DNA of 64,000 nucleotides from JAIVJZ01 sp036386515 (GCA_036386515.1 DASVVO010000068.1:88748-152747), one strand, 5' to 3'; positions 16,140-23,918 are shown, counted from the first letter of the stretch. Notes: generated from the sequence alone by a model not told the origin. Program-made: numbers and translations.

Positions 16140-17507
16140 ATGGAATATTCACAGGCGGAAATCTTGCAGACCGTGCGGATGACCGAGATGGAGCACCTGG
16201 ACGTGCGCACCGTCACGCTCGGCCTCTCTTTGCGCGATTGCGCGGGCGACTCCATCGAGCGCACGGCCGAACGCGTGCGCGCCAAGATCGAGCGCACGGC
16301 CGAACGGCTCGTCCAGACCGTTGACGAGATCAGCGGCGAACTCGGCATCAGCGTCGCCAACAAGAGAATTTCGATCACGCCCGCCTCGCACGTCGCCGCG
16401 GGCGCGCGGAGCGTCGCCGATTGCCTGATCCTCGCGCGCGCCATCGACGAGGCGGCCACGCGCGTCGGCGTGGATTTCCTCGGCGGCTATTCCGCGCTCG
16501 TGCAGAAAGGTTGGACGGACGTTGAGGACATGTTTCTCGCCTCCATCCCCGAAGCCCTGGCGACGACGAAGCGGCTCTGCTCGTCGGTCAACGTGGCGAC
16601 GACGCGCGCCGGGATCAATATGGACGCCGTCGCCCGCGTCGGCCGTCTGATCAAAGAGGCGGCGGAACTGACGCGCGATCAGGGCGGACTGGCCTGCGCG
16701 AAGTTCGTCTGCTTCGCCAACGCGGTCGAAGATAACCCGTTCATGGCGGGCGCGTTTCACGGGGTGGGCGAGGGCGAGGCCGTCATCAACGTCGGCGTGT
16801 CGGGGCCGGGCGTGGTCAATCACGCCGTCCGCCACGCGCCGCGCGACCTGCCCCTGCACGAACTCGCCGAACTGATCAAAAAACTCTCTTTCAAACTCGC
16901 GCGCGCGGGCGAACTCGTCGGCCGCGAGGCGGCGCGCCGCCTCGGCCTACGCTTCGGCATCATCGACCTCTCGCTCGCGCCGACGCCCTTGCGCGGCGAT
17001 TCGGTGGCCGAGATCATCGAGGCCTTCGGCTTCGAGCGGGCGGGCGCGCCGGGCACCACCGCCGCGCTCGCGCTCCTCACGGATGCGGTGAAGAAGGGCG
17101 GCGTGATGGCGTCGAGCGCGGTGGGCGGCATGAGCGGCGCGTTCATCCCCGTCTCGGAAGACGCGGCCATGATCGACGCGGCGCGCGTCGGGGCGTTGAC
17201 GTTGGAGAAGCTGGAAGCGTGGACGAGCGTCTGCTCCGTCGGCCTCGACATGATCGCCGTGCCCGGCGCAACCTCCGCCGAAACCATCGCCGCCATCATC
17301 GCCGACGAGATGGCGATCGGCGTGACCAACTCGAAGACGACCGCCGTGCGCATCATCCCCGCGCCCGGCCGGGTGGTCGGCGACATGGTGGAGTTCGGCG
17401 GCTTGCTCGGCACCGCGCCCGTCATGGCCGTCAACAGTTTCAACTGCGCCGACTTCATCCGCCGCGGCGGCCACATCCCCGCGCCCATTCATTCGCTGAG
17501 AAATTAA
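16140..17507 (+). CDS. UPF0210/DUF711 'PFL family' protein
   Basis: A 455-residue member of UPF0210 (DUF711). Typical segments are LDVRTVTLGLSLRDCAGD, SVAHIAD-like ARSVADCLILARAIDEAA, FVCFANAVEDNPFMAGAFHG, VINVGVSGPGVV, FGIIDLSLAPTP and GGMSGAFIPVSEDAAMI. From memory, the family's fold resembles pyruvate formate-lyase/ribonucleotide-reductase barrels but lacks the glycyl-radical loop, and none is seen here. Biochemical function is unknown. The family usually pairs with a UPF0237 ACT protein, here the gene at 14923. Its presence inside a BMC operon makes it the only candidate in the window for a signature core enzyme. The last 15 codons recur after hicBA at 18013-18059. Confidence 0.92.
   Translation: MEYSQAEILQTVRMTEMEHLDVRTVTLGLSLRDCAGDSIERTAERVRAKIERTAERLVQTVDEISGELGISVANKRISITPASHVAAGARSVADCLILARAIDEAATRVGVDFLGGYSALVQKGWTDVEDMFLASIPEALATTKRLCSSVNVATTRAGINMDAVARVGRLIKEAAELTRDQGGLACAKFVCFANAVEDNPFMAGAFHGVGEGEAVINVGVSGPGVVNHAVRHAPRDLPLHELAELIKKLSFKLARAGELVGREAARRLGLRFGIIDLSLAPTPLRGDSVAEIIEAFGFERAGAPGTTAALALLTDAVKKGGVMASSAVGGMSGAFIPVSEDAAMIDAARVGALTLEKLEAWTSVCSVGLDMIAVPGATSAETIAAIIADEMAIGVTNSKTTAVRIIPAPGRVVGDMVEFGGLLGTAPVMAVNSFNCADFIRRGGHIPAPIHSLRN
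17460..17506 (+). repeat. Left copy of gene-end direct repeat flanking hicBA
   Basis: A 47-bp sequence at the 3' end of the UPF0210 gene that recurs at 18013-18059 with 3 mismatches; a stretch of 14 identical bases (CCACATCCCCGCGC) lies inside. Confidence 0.9.
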
Positions 17508-17543
17508 ATGCCGCAGCGGCGCGGCCGGGCGTGCCGGTGGGAG

Positions 17544-17549
17544 TATGAT
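17544..17549 (+). promoter_or_regulatory. Possible -10 element of hicBA
   Basis: TATGAT 31 bases upstream of the hicB ATG. No good -35 is visible at the right distance. Confidence 0.25.
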
Positions 17550-17579
17550 GTCGGAGCACAACGCAGCGAGGAGCCTTGG

Positions 17580-17786
17580 ATGAAATTAACTATCGAACTC
17601 GATCAAGAGGACGACGGCCGCTGGATCGCGGAAGTGTTAGACCTGCCGGGCGTGTTGGCTTACGGGCAGACCCGCGAGGAAGCCGTGGCACGGGTGCAGG
17701 CGTTGGCCTTCCGGGTGCTCGCAGATCGGCTTGAGCATGGCGAAGGTGATCCGGAGTTGATGAGCGTCTCGTTTCTTGCGGCATGA
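17580..17786 (+). CDS. HicB-like antitoxin
   Basis: A 68-residue protein of the HicB/UPF0150 type: MKLTIELDQEDDGRWIAEV, then DLPGVLAYGQTREEAVARVQ, the partial RNase-H-like fold that neutralises HicA. There is no C-terminal DNA-binding domain. The start at 17580 has an AGGAG site 6 bases upstream; a longer frame from 17508 lacks one. The order antitoxin-toxin with a 4-base ATGA overlap is the reverse of many hicAB operons but common for this short-HicB subtype. Confidence 0.88.
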   Translation: MKLTIELDQEDDGRWIAEVLDLPGVLAYGQTREEAVARVQALAFRVLADRLEHGEGDPELMSVSFLAA

Positions 17787-17998
17787 GCGCGTGGCCTTCG
17801 ACCAGGGCGCGGCTGGTCTTGGCTGCGCTGCTCCGCATCGGCTGGCACATTAAACGCGAGTCGGGCGGTTCACATCGTATTCTTTCGCGAGCGGGTTGGG
17901 CTGACGTAGTTTTCCCCTTCCATGACAAGGAAGAGATCGGCCGGCGAATGCTGGCGCGCATCGCTAAAAGAACCGGCCTCAAACCGGAAGATTTATGA
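17783..17998 (+). CDS. HicA-like mRNA interferase toxin
   Basis: A 71-residue protein with the HicA double-stranded RNA-binding-like fold. The motif ESGGSHRIL around residue 28 contains the conserved catalytic histidine, preceded by LLRIGWHIKRES and followed by VVFPFHDKEEIGRRMLARIAKRTGL. HicA cleaves mRNA in a ribosome-independent way when not bound by HicB. The start overlaps the hicB stop (ATGA), giving coupled translation. The pair interrupts an otherwise continuous BMC-region gene series and is bracketed by direct repeats of a gene end. Confidence 0.88.
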   Translation: MSAWPSTRARLVLAALLRIGWHIKRESGGSHRILSRAGWADVVFPFHDKEEIGRRMLARIAKRTGLKPEDL

Positions 17999-18012
17999 GT
18001 CGCGCCCTTGAT

Positions 18013-18061
18013 CGTCGCGGCGGCCACATCCCCGCGCTCGTTCATTCGCTGAGAAATTAGT
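18013..18061 (+). pseudogene. Remnant 3' end of a UPF0210 gene after hicBA
   Basis: In one frame the sequence reads RRGGHIPALVHSLRN followed by TAG, against RRGGHIPAPIHSLRN and TAA at the end of the intact gene. Only the last codons are present. The two amino-acid changes are conservative, so this was coding sequence, not a chance repeat. It is the right-hand copy of the 47-bp repeat flanking hicBA. Confidence 0.85.
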
Positions 18062-18079
18062 TAAGGAGAGTTTAACCTC

Positions 18080-19447
18080 GTGGGCTTGTTGTTTTCGCCG
18101 GAAGTTAGTGGCGCGTGGCTCCTGCATGGGGCGCGAAGGTTCGTGTTGTCGTGCGCCGCGTTGCTGCTGCTGCTGTGGTCGCCGCCGGGGGCATCCGCGA
18201 TTTACGCGCAGCAAACTCCGGCCGGGCAGATGCGTTTGGAGAAGATTGAAGTGTCCGGGTTGGAGCGCGTGACGGAGGCGCAGGTGGTTGAGGCGAGCGG
18301 GTTGGAGATCGGGCAGCAGGTGGATGCGGCCGCGCTCGACGCGGCCGCCGAACGCCTGCTCGGCACCGGCCTCTTCACGAAGTTGGGTTATCGCTATCGC
18401 ACGAAGGGCGTGGGGGCGGTGGTCACGTTCGAGGTCGTGGAGTCGAAGGCGGAGCGGAACATTCCGGTCGTCTTCGACAACTTCGTCTGGTTCACGGACG
18501 ACGAACTCGTGCGCGCCGTGCGCGACGAACTGCCGACGTTCGACGGGAAAGCCCCCGAATCGAGCGGCGCGGTGGCGACCATCACGCGCGCTCTGGAGCG
18601 ACAACTGCGGGCGCGGAAAATCGCGGGGCGGGTGGACTACATGCCCTCGGCCGACATGGCCGGCGGCAACGCCAAACATATCTTCAGCGTGAAGGGCGTG
18701 AGTGTTCCCATCTGCGCGTTGCAGTTTCCGGGCGCGTCGGCGATCGCGGAAAAGGAGTTGGTCGATAACTCAAGGCCGCTCTTGCAGGCCGACTACTCGC
18801 GGGAGTTCGTCGAAGGATTCGCGGAGGCCACGCTGAAGCCGCTCTACTGGCAGCGCGGGCACCTGCGCGCGAGCTTCAAACCTCCCGGAGCCACCATCGC
18901 CACGGCGGCGGCGGGCGCGGGTAATTGCAAAGACGGCGCGAGCGTCAGCGTGCCGGTCGAAGAGGGAGCGGCTTACTCCTGGGAGCAGGCCGTGTGGACG
19001 GGCAACGCCGCGCTGACGGCGGCGGAACTCGACGCCGCGCTCGGAATGAAGACCGGCGAGGTGGCCGACGCCCTGAAAATCAACAAAGCTCTCAGGGAAG
19101 TGCGCGAGGCTTACGGGCGGAAGGGTTATATCTTCCTGAGCCTCAAGCCCCGGCAGGAATTCGCAGACGAGACGCGGCGCGTTACCTACGGGTTCGAGAT
19201 CAAAGAGGGGGCGCAGTTTCGCATGGGCGCGCTCACGGTCAAGGGTCTCGCGGCGGCGGACGCCAACCGGCTCAAAGAAAAATGGGCGTTGCGTCCGGGC
19301 GACGTTTACAACGCGTCTTACGTGGATGAATTTTTGAAAAAGAATCTGATGAGCGTCGCGCGCGCCGGAACGATGCAGCAAATGGAAACGTCGGCCAAGC
19401 CCGACCGTCAGAAATTGACCGTCGATGTCACGCTCGATTTCAAATGA
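18080..19447 (+). CDS. POTRA-domain periplasmic protein without a beta-barrel
   Basis: A 455-residue exported protein. A signal peptide (LSCAALLLLLWSPPGASAI) is followed by POTRA-like modules: MRLEKIEVSGLERVTEAQVV at about 50, NIPVVFDNFVWFTDDELVRAV at about 130, YSWEQAVWTGNAALTAAELDAA at about 300, and FRMGALTVKGLAAADANRL at about 380. BamA and TamA carry such modules ahead of a 16-strand barrel; here the protein ends soon after the last one, so no barrel exists. It could be a soluble partner of a BamA-type assembly factor. It starts at GTG 18080 after AAGGAG at 18063-18068. It is a strange neighbour for BMC genes, and a link is unproven. Confidence 0.8.
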   Translation: MGLLFSPEVSGAWLLHGARRFVLSCAALLLLLWSPPGASAIYAQQTPAGQMRLEKIEVSGLERVTEAQVVEASGLEIGQQVDAAALDAAAERLLGTGLFTKLGYRYRTKGVGAVVTFEVVESKAERNIPVVFDNFVWFTDDELVRAVRDELPTFDGKAPESSGAVATITRALERQLRARKIAGRVDYMPSADMAGGNAKHIFSVKGVSVPICALQFPGASAIAEKELVDNSRPLLQADYSREFVEGFAEATLKPLYWQRGHLRASFKPPGATIATAAAGAGNCKDGASVSVPVEEGAAYSWEQAVWTGNAALTAAELDAALGMKTGEVADALKINKALREVREAYGRKGYIFLSLKPRQEFADETRRVTYGFEIKEGAQFRMGALTVKGLAAADANRLKEKWALRPGDVYNASYVDEFLKKNLMSVARAGTMQQMETSAKPDRQKLTVDVTLDFK

Positions 19448-19475
19448 GTCCTCGCCCGATGCGGGCGCGCGCCGG

Positions 19476-19481
19476 TATAAT
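19476..19481 (+). promoter_or_regulatory. Consensus -10 upstream of BMC-H 2
   Basis: A perfect TATAAT 33 bases before the ATG at 19514; no convincing -35. It suggests the second shell gene can be transcribed independently. Confidence 0.35.
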
Positions 19482-19513
19482 CGGCGGATTCGGAAAACGT
19501 GTGAGGAAACTTT

Positions 19514-19837
19514 ATGGATGCACTCGGCATGGTTGAATGTATGGGACTCGTCGCGATGATCGAGGCGGCGGATGCAATGGTCAAGGCGGCGAACGTCGAA
19601 CTCGTCGGTTACGAGAAGATCGACGCGGGGCTGGTGACGGCGATCGTGCGCGGCGAAGTGGGGGCGGTGCGCGCGGCGGTGGATGCGGGCGCGGCCGCGG
19701 GCGCGCGCGTCGGTAAGGTCGTCGCCACGCACGTCATCCCGCGCCCGCACGCCGAAGTTGACGAAGGTCTGTCCGTGCTCCGCACCGGCGAGACGACGCG
19801 CAAGAAGATCAGCGGGTCGGTGAAGGCGAAGGGATGA
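19514..19837 (+). CDS. BMC-H hexameric microcompartment shell protein 2
   Basis: A 107-residue single-BMC-domain shell protein (DALGMVECMGLVAMIEAADAM, ELVGYEKIDAGLVTAIVRGE, VVATHVIPRPHAEVDEGL). It parallels the product of the gene at 11975 but lacks its 35-residue extension; the tail ends in a short basic KKISGSVKAKG. Two hexamer paralogues with different pores are usual in BMC shells. A GAGGAAAC ribosome site and its own -10 element precede it. The stop codon lies inside the GGGATGA hairpin that separates it from the convergent response regulator gene. Confidence 0.95.
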   Translation: MDALGMVECMGLVAMIEAADAMVKAANVELVGYEKIDAGLVTAIVRGEVGAVRAAVDAGAAAGARVGKVVATHVIPRPHAEVDEGLSVLRTGETTRKKISGSVKAKG

Positions 19838-19955
19838 GGGATGAGGGATGAGGGATGAATTAAGAGAAGCCTTCAAGAGATTGAGTGCTTTTCTTGTTCA
19901 TCCCTCATCCCTCATCCCTCATCCCTTTCCCTCATCCCTCCGCCCTCATCCCTTT
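19831..19955. repeat. Heptamer-word hairpin (GGGATGA) between convergent genes
   Basis: Left arm 19831-19859 has four GGGATGA units; right arm 19897-19927 is the complement, with further degenerate CCCTCAT units to 19955. It overlaps the stop codon of BMC-H 2 and the last codons of the response regulator, and probably serves as a terminator for both. Confidence 0.85.
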
Positions 19956-20767
19956 CCTTGCTCCGGTTCGGGAACGAAGCGATAGCCGACGCCGCGCACG
20001 GTGAGGAGGTGGCGGGGCTTGGCGGGTTCGGCCTCGATGTACTTGCGCAGGCGCACGATGAAGTTGTCGATCGCGCGCGTGTCGGTGTCTTCGTGCAGGT
20101 TCCACACTTCTTCGAGCATTGATTTGCGCGAGACGGCGCGCCCGGCGTGCCGGATGAGGTGACGCAGCAGATCAGCCTCCATCAGCGTCAGGCGCACCGT
20201 GCGCTCCCGCACGCGCAACTCCAAAGCCTCGAAGTCAATCGTCTTCCCGTCGAACTCGAATAATTCTTCTACTTGAGCGCGACGCGCCGCCGCTGCCGCC
20301 GCGTCGTCGCTCGCCGCGTTCGACTTGTCGCCGCCGCCATTGATGGGCGGGCGCGCGTCCGCCGCCGCTCGCTCTCGATCCTGGTGAAGCCACTCGCGGC
20401 GGCGGAGCAGGCCGCTGAGGCGTGCGAGGAGAATGGCGAGTTCGAAGGGCTTGGGGAGGTAATCGTCCGCGCCCGCCTCGAAGCCGCTCAACACGTCTTC
20501 GGGACGGCCGCGCGCCGTGAGCATCAGGATCGGGACGAACCGCCCGGCCTGCCGGAGTTCGGCGGCGACGCGGAAGCCGTTGATGCCGGGCAGCATCACG
20601 TCGAGGAGCACGACATCGAAAGGCGTCCCGGCGTCGGTCGTCAATTTCGCGATCGCGGTTTCGCCGTCGCCGACCGTCTCGACGCGATAGCCTTCGGCTT
20701 CGAGATTGAAGCGCAGGCCGTCGGCCAGATGCTTTTCGTCTTCGACGATGAGAACGCTCGCTTTCAT
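19946..20767 (-). CDS. OmpR-family response regulator
   Basis: A 273-residue DNA-binding response regulator. The receiver domain (residues 1-125) has the acidic pair in VLIVEDEKHL, the phospho-acceptor Asp56 in VVLLDVMLPG, the Thr in ILMLTARG and the Lys in YLPKPFE. An unusually long linker of about 50 Asp/Ala/Asn-rich residues follows, then a winged-helix domain (RLTLMEADLLRHLIRHAG, DTRAIDNFIVRLRKYIEAEP, VRGVGYRFVPEP). The upstream in-frame extension through the kinase gene is not coding. Its start overlaps the kinase gene by 4 bases in an apparently kinase-first operon. Confidence 0.94.
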   Translation of the reverse strand: MKASVLIVEDEKHLADGLRFNLEAEGYRVETVGDGETAIAKLTTDAGTPFDVVLLDVMLPGINGFRVAAELRQAGRFVPILMLTARGRPEDVLSGFEAGADDYLPKPFELAILLARLSGLLRRREWLHQDRERAAADARPPINGGGDKSNAASDDAAAAAARRAQVEELFEFDGKTIDFEALELRVRERTVRLTLMEADLLRHLIRHAGRAVSRKSMLEEVWNLHEDTDTRAIDNFIVRLRKYIEAEPAKPRHLLTVRGVGYRFVPEPEQGKG

Positions 20768-21693
20768 TCGCCCTCCGAGCGCGGCAACAGCACCGTGAAA
20801 GTGCTGCCGCGCCCCTGCCCCTCGCTCTCGGCGTAGACGCGCCCGCCGTGTTTCTTCACCAGAGATTGCACGATGAACAATCCCAAGCCCGTGCCCTTGA
20901 AGCGCGCCATGAAGCGACCGGGCACGCGGTAGAAGCGGCGGAAGATGCGCTTGAGTTGCGCCTGCGGGATGCCGATGCCCTGATCGCGCACGCGCACGGC
21001 CAGACGCCGCGCATCGATCGTCATCACCTGCACGGAGACACGCACCTCGTCGGGCGAATACTTGACGGCGTTGTCGAGCAGGTTCGAGACGACGGCGCGC
21101 AGTTCGTCGGAGTCGCCGCGCACGAGCGGGCGTTCGCCGTGGCGGAATTTCTCGGCGTAGCTGAACGCGCCGTCGGCGAGTTGGGGGTAGCGCGTGCGCG
21201 CGAGTTCGAGCGAGTCGCGGACGATCTCCGCGAGGTCGATGAGGGGTTCGTGCTTGCGCTTGACCCGCCCGCCGCCACCGCCGCCGCTCTGCCCGGCGCG
21301 CAACACCTGTTCGACGGTGTGGAGCAGGCGGTCGCTGTCGGCCAGCATGACGGAATAGAACTCGCGTCGCTGGCGTTCGTCCACTTCGCGCGTCTGCAAG
21401 GTTTCGAGGTAGAGGCGGATCGAGGCGATGGGCGTTTTGAGTTCGTGCGTGACGGCGTTGATGAAGGCGTCGTGCTGTTCGTTGCGCCGGATTTCGCGGA
21501 CGAGGAACGTGGTGTTCAAGACGAGACCGGCGATGATGACGCTGAAGAAGATGATGCCGAGCACGAGCATCGCCACCTCGCGCCAGTTCAACAAAATCCA
21601 GCCGACGTTCAAGGCCACGGCCAGCGCGACCAGGCACGCGCCGAGCGTGATGAAGAAAGCGGTGGATTTACGGCGGCGACCGGAAAGGCGCAT
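20764..21693 (-). CDS. Membrane sensor histidine kinase with no periplasmic domain
   Basis: A 309-residue kinase. Two transmembrane helices (about 12-34 and 40-62) are separated by only a few residues, so there is no extracytoplasmic sensor and no HAMP domain. The H-box FINAVTHELKTPIASIRLYL carries the phospho-accepting His83. The ATPase domain has the N-box VVSNLLDNAVKYSPDEV, the G1 box RVRDQGIGIP and the G2 box FKGTGLGLFIVQSLVKKHGG. Such intramembrane-sensing kinases typically respond to envelope stress. The stop overlaps the regulator start (ATGA); the gene is translated first. The signal is unknown. Confidence 0.92.
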   Translation of the reverse strand: MRLSGRRRKSTAFFITLGACLVALAVALNVGWILLNWREVAMLVLGIIFFSVIIAGLVLNTTFLVREIRRNEQHDAFINAVTHELKTPIASIRLYLETLQTREVDERQRREFYSVMLADSDRLLHTVEQVLRAGQSGGGGGGRVKRKHEPLIDLAEIVRDSLELARTRYPQLADGAFSYAEKFRHGERPLVRGDSDELRAVVSNLLDNAVKYSPDEVRVSVQVMTIDARRLAVRVRDQGIGIPQAQLKRIFRRFYRVPGRFMARFKGTGLGLFIVQSLVKKHGGRVYAESEGQGRGSTFTVLLPRSEGE

Positions 21694-21737
21694 GCGTGCA
21701 TTGTAAGGAAGCGCAGGGCGGAAGGGAAAGCCGCAGG

Positions 21738-21831
21738 GGGAAGGGAAAGGTAAAAAGGGTAAAGGGAAAAGGGGGAAAGGAAAAGACAAACGTCTTGATC
21801 CCTTTCCCCCTTCCCCTTTAACCTTTGCCCT
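21738..21831. repeat. Imperfect heptamer-type hairpin (GGGAAAG/GGTAAAG)
   Basis: Purine-only left arm 21738-21786 and a complementary right arm 21793-21831, between the desaturase and the kinase genes. The word period is near 7 but less regular than at the other loci. Confidence 0.65.
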
Positions 21832-21837
21832 ATCTTA

Positions 21838-22728
21838 TCAAGCTGCTTGCGAGAGCGCGTTGTCGTCTTCGCCGCCGGTGGCTTCGGTCTGGCGGGGGAG
21901 GTGTTTGATGTCGTGGGCGAGGCCGAGCATTTGGAGCGCGCGGATGCCGTACCAGTTCATGTCAATCTCGTACCAGTGATAGCCGTGGCGCGCGGCGCGC
22001 GGGTGGGCGTGGTGGTTGTTGTGCCAGCCTTCGCCGAAGGTCAGGAGCGCGATGATCCAGTTGTTGGTCGAGTCGTCTTCCACCTTGTAACGCTTCGTGC
22101 CCCAGAGGTGCGTGGCGGAGTTGACGAGCCACGTCGCGTGGAGGCCGACCGTGGTACGCAGGAACATGCCCCAGAAGAAGACCGACCAGCCGCCGAAGAC
22201 CAGGAGTAGCACGCCGAGCGCGACGACGGGCACGAAGAACCACTTCGAGAGCCAGACGTGAACGGGGTCTTTCAACAAGTCGGGCACGTAGCGGCGGAGC
22301 GTCGCTTCGTCATGCTGCTGCGCCGTGCCGGTGAGAATCCAGCCCATGTGCGCCCACCAGGTGCCGTCGCGGGGCGAGTGCGGGTCGCCGGGCTGCTCCG
22401 TGTGCGCGTGGTGGATGCGGTGCGTGGCGACCCACTGGATGGGGCCGCTCTCCAGCGTCAGCGTGGAGCAAACGGTCAGCACATACTCGACCCACTTCGG
22501 CGTCTTATAGCCGCGGTGCGTGAGCAGGCGGTGGTAGCCCATGCCGATGCCGAGGCTGCCGGAAATCCACCACAACGCGAGCGAGACGAAGAGCGCCGTC
22601 CAGGAAAACATGAATAGCGCGGCGATCGCGCCGGCGTGGAAGATGATCATCGTGATGGTCGTCGACCAGTTGATTTTTCCGTTGCGCTGTTCGCTGATTT
22701 GCTCCGCGCTCATTCCCTGTGCTGCCAT
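21838..22728 (-). CDS. Acyl-CoA/acyl-lipid delta-9-type desaturase
   Basis: A 296-residue membrane di-iron desaturase. The three histidine clusters are complete: HRLLTHR near residue 70, HRIHHAH near 107 and HNNHHAHPRAARHG near 245. About four transmembrane helices lie in the hydrophobic segments (TITMIIFHAGAIAALFMF, FVPVVALGVLLLVF). It introduces a cis double bond into saturated fatty acyl chains and adjusts membrane fluidity. The start at ATG 22728 has GGAGAG 9 bases upstream; a TTG three codons earlier is possible. It lies upstream of the kinase-regulator pair on the same strand, separated by a hairpin. Confidence 0.93.
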   Translation of the reverse strand: MAAQGMSAEQISEQRNGKINWSTTITMIIFHAGAIAALFMFSWTALFVSLALWWISGSLGIGMGYHRLLTHRGYKTPKWVEYVLTVCSTLTLESGPIQWVATHRIHHAHTEQPGDPHSPRDGTWWAHMGWILTGTAQQHDEATLRRYVPDLLKDPVHVWLSKWFFVPVVALGVLLLVFGGWSVFFWGMFLRTTVGLHATWLVNSATHLWGTKRYKVEDDSTNNWIIALLTFGEGWHNNHHAHPRAARHGYHWYEIDMNWYGIRALQMLGLAHDIKHLPRQTEATGGEDDNALSQAA

Positions 22729-22873
22729 ATTGTTCAACTCTCCCCTTCGAGCGGATACTCCCGGTAACTGCTGTTTCGCCTGTGTTTGATGTTGGGGGCG
22801 AGAGTTATCGTAACAGGCGTGGGGCGCGGCGAATGTAAAAGTTATGTAAAAGCAGGGCGGCGCGATTATTTGC

Positions 22874-22901
22874 TTGGCAAACTCGCGGCCGGGGGTATAC
22901 T
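22874..22901 (+). promoter_or_regulatory. Sigma-70-type promoter of corA
   Basis: TTGGCA (22874-22879), 16-base spacer, TATACT (22896-22901). The corA start is at 22947. Confidence 0.55.
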
Positions 22902-22946
22902 CGTGGCCGCTTTTTCGGCGACGCGAACGGCGAGAGGAGTGATGAA

Positions 22947-23918
22947 TTGATCAGAACGGTGTGCCTCAACACGCAGACCAAGTCTTTTACGGACAACTGC
23001 CTCGCGGCCGACATTAGCGATTTGCGCGTCGAGTCGCAGAACATCATCTGGGCGGACGTGGCCGACCCGACCAGCCGCGACTTCGAGGAGTTGGCCGAAG
23101 AGTTCGGCTTCCATCATCTCTCGATTGAAGACTGCCGCAACGAGCACCAGCGGCCGAAGATCGAAGAATATCCCGGCTACTACTTCATCGTGCTCTATGA
23201 GGCCGAACTCGCCGGGGCGAGCGACCGGCTCGAACTGCGCGAGTTGAACATCTTCCTCGGCAAGAACTACCTCGTCACCGTCCACAGCCGCCCCATCCGC
23301 GCCATCGACACGGCCTCGCGCATCTGGCACGAGTGGACGGATCGCGCCGAATACGGTTCGGGCGTGCTCGCCTACATCCTGATCGACGCCATCGTGGACG
23401 ACTACCTGCCGCTCTTAGACGTGGTGAGCGACCGCATGGACGACCTCGAAGACTCGATCTTCGGCGAGTTTCGCCCCGAGGCCATCGAAGAGATTTTCGC
23501 CATTAAGAAGAAACTGCTCTACCTGCGCCGCTCGATCACGCCGCTCCGCGACGTGTTCAACGTCCTGCTCAGGCGCGAGCAGCCCATCTTCCCGCGCGAG
23601 ACGCACGTCTACTTTCAGGACGTGTTCGACCACCTCATCCGCGTCTCCGACACGATTGATAATCTGCGCGACATGCTCAGTTCGACGATGGACGCCTATC
23701 TCTCCGTCTCCGGCAACCGCATGAATCAGGTCATGAAGCGGCTCACTTCGATCTCGACCATCCTCATGTCCGTCACGCTCGTCGCCGGAATCTACGGCAT
23801 GAATTTCGACTTCATGCCCGAACTCCACTGGCGTTACGGCTACGTCTTCGCGTTGCTCTCGATGATCGGCGTCGGGCTTGCGCTCTACGTATTCCTGAAG
23901 AAGGTGAAATGGCTATGA
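22947..23918 (+). CDS. corA: CorA-family magnesium/cobalt transporter
   Basis: A 323-residue CorA-type channel. A large cytoplasmic domain (LSIEDCRNEHQRPKIEEYPGY, ELNIFLGKNYLVTVHSRP) is followed by a long helix with VSGNRMNQVMKRLTSISTI. Two C-terminal transmembrane helices are present, the first ending in the signature YGMNF of the selectivity loop. It imports Mg2+ passively. The start codon is TTG at 22947, preceded by GAGGAG at 22933-22938; an ATG 5 bases upstream is in another frame and is followed at once by a stop. Its end overlaps the next gene by 10 bases. Confidence 0.95.
   Translation: MIRTVCLNTQTKSFTDNCLAADISDLRVESQNIIWADVADPTSRDFEELAEEFGFHHLSIEDCRNEHQRPKIEEYPGYYFIVLYEAELAGASDRLELRELNIFLGKNYLVTVHSRPIRAIDTASRIWHEWTDRAEYGSGVLAYILIDAIVDDYLPLLDVVSDRMDDLEDSIFGEFRPEAIEEIFAIKKKLLYLRRSITPLRDVFNVLLRREQPIFPRETHVYFQDVFDHLIRVSDTIDNLRDMLSSTMDAYLSVSGNRMNQVMKRLTSISTILMSVTLVAGIYGMNFDFMPELHWRYGYVFALLSMIGVGLALYVFLKKVKWL

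Noticed and set aside
17460..18059. Site-specific integration by a phage or ICE
   Set aside because: The duplicated gene end resembles an att duplication, but only hicBA lies between the copies; no integrase or other mobile gene.
11975..19837. Carboxysome
   Set aside because: BMC-H and CcmL-like genes are present, but there is no RuBisCO, carbonic anhydrase or CsoS2/CcmM; the aldehyde dehydrogenase points to an aldehyde-type compartment.
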